64,000 nucleotides of DNA from JAIEPW01 sp964471915. Its GTDB lineage: Bacteria > Acidobacteriota > Terriglobia > Bryobacterales > Bryobacteraceae. Under the pieces are notes generated by a model. The model saw only the letters and a list, made by a program, of their open reading frames with translations. It searched no databases and was not told the DNA's origin. The stretch is from assembly GCA_964471915.1 (NCBI GenBank), contig CAYYID010000005.1, forward strand, positions 1 through 64,000, given 5' to 3'. The position numbers were made by a program, and so were the translations under genes. Numbering within the stretch: position 1 is the stretch's first letter; the number at the start of each line of letters is the position of its first letter. Positions 58,417 through 64,000 of this stretch are shown here, one piece after another.

Positions 58417-60002
58417 TTGGCTAACTCGAGCGCGGGAGCCTCGATCATCGCGGACTCGCTGGGCAGGTGCGCCTTCCACCAGTTCTCCGCCGTCTCACGC
58501 CCCCACCGGGCGGCTTGCGGAAGACTGCCGACCAGCGCGTCCAGTTCCTCCGCGGACTGGGGCCGCTCCTCGGGCTTCTTGGCCAGGCACGCCAGTACTA
58601 TCTGCTCCAACTCCGGCGGGATCGGGATCTCGGTGCGCGATGAGGGCGGTTCCGGCGTCTTTTGCAGATGTGCCACCACTGTGGCCATGGGATTGGCCTC
58701 CGGGAAGACCAGCGTCCCGGTGAGCAGCCAGTACGCAACGCAGCCCAGTCCGTAGAGGTCCACGCGCCCGTCATAGTCCTCGGCGCCCTCCGCGATCTCC
58801 GGCGCCATGAAGGCCGGGGTCCCGGTGGCCGTTCCTTCCAGCGTCATGCGGCTGCGGTCCACGGCGTCGAAGTTCCGCACCAGCCCGAAGTCGAGGATCT
58901 TCACGAAGTCGAAATCGACGCCCAGGTGGCACACGAAGATATTCGTCGGTTTGATGTCGCGGTGCACCAGGCCGCGCCGGTGCGCCTCGGCGAGGGAGTT
59001 GCACGCCTGCCGCAGGATGTGGATCACCCGCTCGGCGGGCAGGGGACCGAAGCGCTTCACCAGGCTCTCGAGGTCGAGCCCGTTCAGCATCTCCATGACG
59101 TAGTAGAAGCTGCCGTCCTCGGTGATCCCGTAGTCGAAAAGCTGGATGGTGTGCGGCGACTGGAGGTTCGCAATCGCGTGCGCCTCCTGCTCGAAACGCC
59201 GGCGCGCGACTTCGGCCTGGCGGCTTCCCTGGTTCATCAGGATCTCGGGGCGGATCAGCTTGACGGCGGCGTCGCGTGCCAGCAAACGGTGCCGCGCGCT
59301 CCATACTTCGCCCATGCCGCCCTGGCCGATCGGAGCTTCCAGACGGTAGCTGCCCAGCTCCCGGGCTTCCCAGGCGGCCATCTCCAGGCGATACAGCCGG
59401 CGATTCAACCAGATCACCCAACCGGCCATGAGAAACGTCGGCAGCATGAACAGGACCAGTTGGTTCCAGGCGGGCGGCGGGTAATTGTAGACCACGCTGG
59501 CAATGAGGTAACCCAGCGGCTCCATGCACGCCGCCAGCAACGGGATCACGGCGCCGCGCGCCGGCGCGCTGGGAACCAGGACTCCGAAGAACGCGATCCA
59601 CAGCGAGACGCGAGACATGCCCTGCACCACGGTGTCCGGGTCCAGCGGCAGCGAATGCTCGAACACCGCCGTCGAGAGTGCGCCCAGAATCTGCAGCGCG
59701 TTGCTCGCGTCCACCAGGCGGCAGGTGGAAAGGGGCGAAAAGCGTTGCAGCAGGATGTAGCCAACCAGGATCGCCTCGAAAAACAAAAAGTTGGCGACGT
59801 ACGGCATGGGCCGTTTGAGCAGCGAAAGCTCGGGACGGAGCAGTTCCGTGAGTCCGGCCATGGCGATCACCGTCACGGCGCCCAAAGCCGCGATGATGGT
59901 CGTCCGCGAGGCCGCGAGTTCGAGCAGGTGAGCGGGGACCGCAGACTTGGTGCTGAGGTCGACGCCACCGTCGTGTCCTTGACACCGCAGGACTTGACTC
60001 AT
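58413..60002 (-). CDS. membrane-anchored Ser/Thr protein kinase (membrane domain first)
   Basis: A 529-residue protein. About six spans occupy residues 33-200, and the kinase domain lies at the C-terminal end (218-490): GQGGMGEVW, K248, HRDIKPTN (D349), DFG at 371-373, GTPAFMAPE. This order is the reverse of the usual bacterial Ser/Thr kinase, where the kinase precedes a single span. The membrane part may be a sensor. The ATG at 60002 has GGGAACC before it. It overlaps the NTT-HEAT gene downstream. Confidence 0.88.
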   Translation of the reverse strand: MSQVLRCQGHDGGVDLSTKSAVPAHLLELAASRTTIIAALGAVTVIAMAGLTELLRPELSLLKRPMPYVANFLFFEAILVGYILLQRFSPLSTCRLVDASNALQILGALSTAVFEHSLPLDPDTVVQGMSRVSLWIAFFGVLVPSAPARGAVIPLLAACMEPLGYLIASVVYNYPPPAWNQLVLFMLPTFLMAGWVIWLNRRLYRLEMAAWEARELGSYRLEAPIGQGGMGEVWSARHRLLARDAAVKLIRPEILMNQGSRQAEVARRRFEQEAHAIANLQSPHTIQLFDYGITEDGSFYYVMEMLNGLDLESLVKRFGPLPAERVIHILRQACNSLAEAHRRGLVHRDIKPTNIFVCHLGVDFDFVKILDFGLVRNFDAVDRSRMTLEGTATGTPAFMAPEIAEGAEDYDGRVDLYGLGCVAYWLLTGTLVFPEANPMATVVAHLQKTPEPPSSRTEIPIPPELEQIVLACLAKKPEERPQSAEELDALVGSLPQAARWGRETAENWWKAHLPSESAMIEAPALELAK

Positions 60003-60020
60003 GAGGTTCCCAGTAATCAA

Positions 60021-60026
60021 AGTATA
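60021..60026 (-). promoter_or_regulatory. -10-like TATACT for the kinase gene
   Basis: On the minus strand TATACT is 18 bases before the ATG at 60002, leaving a short leader that includes GGGAACC. It lies in the 46-base gap shared with the divergent E1 gene. Confidence 0.35.
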
Positions 60027-60048
60027 AACCCCAAGGGAACGGGGTACG

Positions 60049-62409
60049 ATGGACCTCGTGGCATCCCCGGGCGTTTCTTCGACCTCCGGCCTTTCCGCCG
60101 CCGAACTCGACCTGCTTCGCCAGGTGGAGCGGAAGGTCCTCTGGCTGAGCACCTACCTGGTTCACCATGCGAATTTTGTCCGCGAATCGAACGATTCCAT
60201 CAAAGTCGGGGGCCACCAGGCGAGCTGCGCCTCGGTGGTCAGCCTGCTTACCGCCTATTACTTCCATGCAGCGCGCGCCGGCGACCTGATCTCCATCAAG
60301 CCGCACGCGTCGCCGGTTTACCACGCCATTCAGTTCCTGCTCGGCAACCTGCCCGCGCGATACCTGACGGAGCTGCGGGCCTTCGGGGGCCTCCAGGCCT
60401 ATCCCAGCCGGACGAAGGACCCCGACGGCGTGCACTTTTCCACCGGCTCCGTGGGCCTGGGCGCGGTGATCCCGAATTTCTCGGCGCTGGTGCGGCGCTA
60501 CGTCGCCGACCACTTCGCCTACCCCGGCCGCCACCGTTTCGTCTCGCTGATCGGCGACGCCGAACTCGACGAAGGCAATGTCTGGGAGGCGCTTGGCGAG
60601 GACACCCTGCAGCAGCAGGGCGACGTCATCTGGCTGGTGGATCTGAACCGGCAGAGCCTGGACCGCGTGGTGCCGAACGGCCGCGTGCAGACCGTCGAGA
60701 ACATGCTGCGCGCGTTCGGCTGCCATGTCATCGAGATCAAGTACGGCCGGAAGCTCGAGACGATGTTCGCCCAACCGGGCGGCGACCGCCTGCGCTCCCG
60801 CATCGACCTGATGACGAACGACGAGTACCAGAGCCTGCTCCGCGCTCCGGACCCGGAACTGGTGCGGTCGCGGCTGGCGCGTCCGGACGGCAAACTCGAC
60901 CCGGCGCTCGAAGGTCTGCTGCGCGACTACCCCGCGGCCGAATTGCGACCGCTGATCGCGGACCTCGGCGGGCACGACCTGGAAGCGATCCTGCGCGCCT
61001 TCGACGAGGCGGACCGGGTGCACGACCGCCCGGTCGTCATCATTGCGTACACCGTGAAGGGCTGGGGCCTGCCCACTGCCGGCGATCCACTGAACCACTC
61101 CCGGCTGCTCACTGCCGAGCAGATCGAGACGTTGCGCGAGGACCTGGGTATCTCGCCTGGCGGCGAGTTCGCGGGCTTCGCGCCGGAGTCCCAGGAGGCT
61201 GCGCTCGCCGGGCGCATGGCGGAGCGGTTGCGGGTGCCGGCGCCGCCGCCGCGGGCGCTGCCGGAGGTCCCGGCGTCGCTGAATGCGACCTATCCGGTTT
61301 CCACCTCGACGCAGCAGGTCTTCGGGAACCTGGTGTCCGAGCTGGCGCGGCATCCGGAGTTGCGCGCGCGCCTGGTGACGACGTGCCCGGACGTCGCCAT
61401 TTCCACGAACCTGGGCGGGTGGATCCAGAAGGCGGGGGTCTACTTTCCCGAGGACCGTATCGATTTCTTCCGCGAGAACGCGGTGCAGCTATTGCTGAAC
61501 TGGCGGCAGAACGCCCAGGGGCAGCACATCGAACTCGGCATCTCCGAGAACAACCTCTTCCTGATGCTCGGCGCGCTGGGGCTTTCCGGCGATCTCTTCG
61601 GCGAGCGCCTGATCCCCATCGGCACCGTTTACGACACCTTCATTGCGCGCGGGCTCGACGCGCTGAACTACGCCGTCTACAACGGAGCGCGGTTCCTGTT
61701 CGCCGGCACGCCTTCCGGCATCAGCCTGAGCGGCGAAGGCGGCGCGCACCAGTCGATCTACTCGCCCTCCATCGGTATTGAGATGCCGCGGCTGACGTTT
61801 TACGAGCCGTGCTTCGCCCAGGAGGTGGATTGGATTCTGATGCACGGGATCCGGCGGATCCTGCACGGCGAGTCCGCCGAGTGCTTCTACCTGCGGCTTT
61901 CGACCGTGCCCCAGGAACAGAAGCTGGCACCGGCGCCTTCCGAGGACCTGCGTGCGCAGGTGCTCGCCGGCGGCTACCGGTATCTCGATCATTCCGCCAA
62001 GGCCGGCTACCGGCCCGGCGAGAACGTGGTGAATCTGTTCACGTCGGGTGTCATGCTGCCGCTGGCGCTTGAAGCCGCGCGGGATCTGGAGCCGGACGGC
62101 GTCTTCGTGAACGTGATTAACGTCACGTCCGCGGGACTGCTGCATCGCGAATGGGGCCGCGCGCGCCGCGCCCGCACGGCATTCCAGCTCGAGCAACTGA
62201 TCCCGCCCGCGGAGCGGCGCGTGCCGCTGGTCACGGTGGCCGACGCGCATCCGCATGCGCTGTCGTTCCTGGGGAGCGTCTTCGGCGCCCCGGTTCAGGC
62301 GCTCGGAGTGGACGACTTCGGGCAGTCGGGAGAACGGGCAGATCTATACCGTTACTACGAGTTGGGTCCTGAGGCGATGGTGCGGGCAGTGCTCGCGGCG
62401 TTGGACTAG
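60049..62409 (+). CDS. homodimeric pyruvate-dehydrogenase-E1-like (AceE/transketolase family) enzyme
   Basis: A 786-residue thiamine-diphosphate enzyme. The TPP/Mg motif is GDAELDEGNVWEALGEDTLQ, followed by LVDLNRQSLDRVVPNGRV. GHQASCASVVSLLTAYYFH and KPHASPVYHAIQFLLGNL match AceE-type E1 proteins rather than the classical transketolases, and SRIDLMTNDEYQSL is AceE-like too. AceE is about 890 residues, so this is a shortened relative. It should decarboxylate a 2-oxo acid. No E2 or E3 subunit gene is adjacent, so the true reaction is uncertain. It is divergent from the kinase. Confidence 0.82.
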   Translation: MDLVASPGVSSTSGLSAAELDLLRQVERKVLWLSTYLVHHANFVRESNDSIKVGGHQASCASVVSLLTAYYFHAARAGDLISIKPHASPVYHAIQFLLGNLPARYLTELRAFGGLQAYPSRTKDPDGVHFSTGSVGLGAVIPNFSALVRRYVADHFAYPGRHRFVSLIGDAELDEGNVWEALGEDTLQQQGDVIWLVDLNRQSLDRVVPNGRVQTVENMLRAFGCHVIEIKYGRKLETMFAQPGGDRLRSRIDLMTNDEYQSLLRAPDPELVRSRLARPDGKLDPALEGLLRDYPAAELRPLIADLGGHDLEAILRAFDEADRVHDRPVVIIAYTVKGWGLPTAGDPLNHSRLLTAEQIETLREDLGISPGGEFAGFAPESQEAALAGRMAERLRVPAPPPRALPEVPASLNATYPVSTSTQQVFGNLVSELARHPELRARLVTTCPDVAISTNLGGWIQKAGVYFPEDRIDFFRENAVQLLLNWRQNAQGQHIELGISENNLFLMLGALGLSGDLFGERLIPIGTVYDTFIARGLDALNYAVYNGARFLFAGTPSGISLSGEGGAHQSIYSPSIGIEMPRLTFYEPCFAQEVDWILMHGIRRILHGESAECFYLRLSTVPQEQKLAPAPSEDLRAQVLAGGYRYLDHSAKAGYRPGENVVNLFTSGVMLPLALEAARDLEPDGVFVNVINVTSAGLLHREWGRARRARTAFQLEQLIPPAERRVPLVTVADAHPHALSFLGSVFGAPVQALGVDDFGQSGERADLYRYYELGPEAMVRAVLAALD

Positions 62410-62412
62410 TCG

Positions 62413-63288
62413 CTAGCGCAACGGGATCGCGTTCTTTTCCACATACCCGCCCGCGAGCGGCACATAGTGGAACTCCTCGGCGTACCGCATCCCGTGCCGC
62501 CGCCCGATCGCTTCCGCGCGCTCCCGCGTCTGGATGTCCACCAGCTTGTTCACCGCCGCCTCGTCGATCGTGTCGAGCAGCGGCAGCCGCAAACCCGCCT
62601 GGGCGAGCTTGGCCTTCAACTGATGCGCGGCGTGGCGCATCATCGTCTTGTGCGCCTGCACCGCCCGAATCTTCCGGTCGATGGTGGCGCCGATGTCCAC
62701 GGCTTTGTTGGCGTCGTCGCGGTCCAGTTGCCGCGCCCAGTAGTAGCGATCGAGCACGGTCCATTTCCCCAGGCCCACCGAGAAGTGCTCCGGCAACACC
62801 AGGTGGACGCCGGAGTTCCAGGCCGCGTCCTCGGCCGCCCGCGCCGTCTTCTTGTGGTCCGGGTTCTCCTCGTACTTCGCCGACGGATCGAAGGTAAAGA
62901 TGGTCCAGGGCTTCAGCTTGCGGAACCAGAAGACCAGCCGCGCCCGGATTTCGGTCTCCGGCACCGGATCCAGCTCGTCGTTGCGGAAGTCCAACGAGTG
63001 GATCTCTTTCACGCCGAGGATGTCCGCGGCGGCGCGCATCTCGAGCGTATTGCGGTGGCTGGTCTCGCCGGCCGACAGATCCCAGGAGTCCTTTTCGTCG
63101 TTGGTGATGCGGATCACGTGCGCGGTATAGCCGTCGTCAATCAGCTTCGCGAGGGTTCCGCCCGCGAAGATCGTGAAGTCGTCGGCGTGCGCGGTGACGA
63201 TCACCAGCGTTCGCCCGGCAAAGGGCCGGGTCTGCGCGTGCGCCGCGGCCGCGGCGCAGGCACCTAGAAATCCGCGTCGCGTCGGCAT
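62413..63288 (-). CDS. PIG-L-family deacetylase with Tat signal
   Basis: A 291-residue zinc deacetylase. The Tat signal is PTRRGFLGACAAAAAHAQT. The catalytic AHADD motif (TAHADDFTIF) and NPDHKKTARAAEDAAW are the zinc-binding PIG-L signatures. The family removes acetyl groups from N-acetylglucosaminyl compounds. The ATG is preceded by TACAAT with exactly seven bases between, so a leaderless mRNA is likely. The gene ends three bases after the E1 stop in convergent orientation. Confidence 0.9.
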   Translation of the reverse strand: MPTRRGFLGACAAAAAHAQTRPFAGRTLVIVTAHADDFTIFAGGTLAKLIDDGYTAHVIRITNDEKDSWDLSAGETSHRNTLEMRAAADILGVKEIHSLDFRNDELDPVPETEIRARLVFWFRKLKPWTIFTFDPSAKYEENPDHKKTARAAEDAAWNSGVHLVLPEHFSVGLGKWTVLDRYYWARQLDRDDANKAVDIGATIDRKIRAVQAHKTMMRHAAHQLKAKLAQAGLRLPLLDTIDEAAVNKLVDIQTRERAEAIGRRHGMRYAEEFHYVPLAGGYVEKNAIPLR

Positions 63289-63295
63289 GGGCGGT

Positions 63296-63301
63296 ATTGT
63301 A
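63296..63301 (-). promoter_or_regulatory. -10-like TACAAT for the deacetylase gene
   Basis: TACAAT is exactly seven bases upstream of the ATG at 63288, without a Shine-Dalgarno sequence. This is the clearest example of the leaderless pattern in the window. Confidence 0.5.
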
Positions 63302-63409
63302 GCTGACCCCTAAGGAAAAGAAACGGCGGCACTCCACTTCTCGGCGGATACTGTTACGGCCCTTCCTCCGAGCGGATCTCCCGCCGGGCCGGCACGGCAA
63401 GCTTGGTGC

Positions 63410-64000
63410 TTACCGCAGGATCTCGACCGCCGCGGTCTCGCTCGCCTGATCTGCCCAGATCCGCAGCGGACCGTACCCGACGTCCACCGTCTTCACCAAC
63501 CGGAACTTCTGCCGAAGGTGTTCCAAGGCCTCGAAGTACTCGGGCACCATGTGGGCGCGCATCACGGCATCGTCGCGGGTCACGTCGTACCATTGCGGCC
63601 AGTCGAGCATGATGTGCGTGTCCGGGCGGTCGATCACCTGGATCACTTCCCGCCACCGCGCGGAACTTCCATATCCCGCTGGCGTATAGATCGGAAACAC
63701 TACGTGGTACCGCAGCGCCAATTCCCACTCCGCGTAGTACGCATGCGAAGGACACGCCGTGAAAGCCAGCAGCTTGCCTCCCGCCCGCTCTTTCAGCCGG
63801 GCGAGCTTGTCGCGGGCGAACCGCTCCTCCGGGCTGGTCCACCAGCGGAAGGATGTCCATTCCGCCGGTCGTGGCAACACTCGTCCTTCGAAGGCCCGGG
63901 GGAACGCCAGCAACGAAGCGGAGAGACCCAGCAAGGTAAGGTCGCGCGCGGAGAGCGAGCGGACGGCCGCCAGCAGGGCTGCCACCGCGCCCAAAACAAC
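63410..64000 (-). CDS. C-terminal part of a membrane protein cut by the window edge
   Basis: The frame stays open through the right edge. The visible 196 residues begin with hydrophobic spans (AVAALLAAVRSLS and DLTLLGLSASLLAF), followed by a soluble C-terminal domain (EWELALRYHVVFPIYTPAGYG, DTHIMLDWPQWYDVTRDD). This layout resembles the exported tail of membrane glycosyltransferases of the ArnT/PMT type, but no catalytic part is in view. The family is not assigned with confidence. Confidence 0.6.
   Translation of the reverse strand, partial: VVLGAVAALLAAVRSLSARDLTLLGLSASLLAFPRAFEGRVLPRPAEWTSFRWWTSPEERFARDKLARLKERAGGKLLAFTACPSHAYYAEWELALRYHVVFPIYTPAGYGSSARWREVIQVIDRPDTHIMLDWPQWYDVTRDDAVMRAHMVPEYFEALEHLRQKFRLVKTVDVGYGPLRIWADQASETAAVEILR

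Noticed and set aside
58662..61781. 1039-codon plus-strand frame
   Set aside because: It is antisense to the kinase and out of frame with the E1 enzyme; both have clear active sites.

Overview
The window looks like chromosomal DNA of an Acidobacteriota bacterium of the Bryobacterales / Candidatus Solibacter type. The evidence is the high G+C and dense, often overlapping genes, plus lineage-typical families: a TIGR03437-type Solibacter protein (53106-54743), an acidobacterial duplicated orphan permease (43663-46122), a Sig-70_X6-type sigma factor next to a Ser/Thr kinase (8604-9170 and 5035-7470), and small multihaem proteins related to the reaction-centre cytochrome subunit. The assignment is an inference from gene families; there is no rRNA or other marker gene here. 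I found no tRNA, rRNA or CRISPR array.

Layout: 0-5 kb carries a rare kinase / M23 / PLP phospho-lyase triple fusion, a methyltransferase and an MsrP methionine sulfoxide reductase without its membrane partner. 5-9.2 kb is a signalling cluster (membrane Ser/Thr kinase with TPR-like tail, an unknown protein, ECF-type sigma factor). 9.2-11.7 kb holds a tetrahaem cytochrome and a DinG-type helicase. 11.7-17 kb is an orphan VgrG island: LysM/peptidoglycan-binding protein, a 727-residue protein of unknown function, and a VgrG with a C-terminal extension. 17-22 kb holds histidine ammonia-lyase and a vitamin B12 uptake operon (btuF-btuD-btuC-cobS-like) behind a cobalamin riboswitch.

22.1-31.7 kb reads as an accessory island. 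It is visibly less G+C-rich, with the remnant of an IS630-type transposase on its left and three copies of a dispersed repeat on its right. Inside are a sigma factor, a giant protein joining two anti-sigma zinc modules, a membrane segment, TPRs and a CHAT protease domain, and a small protein with a Cys/Gly-rich tail, closed by a strong terminator; then a multi-spanning zinc metalloprotease and an exported, possibly barrel-forming protein. This is the best candidate for an undescribed system: sigma/anti-sigma control physically coupled to a caspase-like protease.

31.7-64 kb returns to ordinary genome: a glycine-betaine/choline-type ABC importer, Gfo/Idh/MocA oxidoreductase, serine hydrolase, two DinB proteins, an HD-GYP phosphodiesterase, family-5 uracil-DNA glycosylase, a haem-c/copper monooxygenase-like protein, an APC permease, acpS, toxin-antitoxin modules, lepB-manC, an S9 peptidase, MATE pump, nucleotide-transporter/HEAT fusion, a membrane-anchored kinase, an AceE-like E1, a PIG-L deacetylase, and a truncated gene at the right edge.

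Two window-wide patterns stand out. Many genes without a Shine-Dalgarno sequence have a TANNNT hexamer 5-9 bases before the start codon, predicting leaderless mRNAs. Five convergent gene pairs share a four-base stop overlap (CTAA or CTAG).
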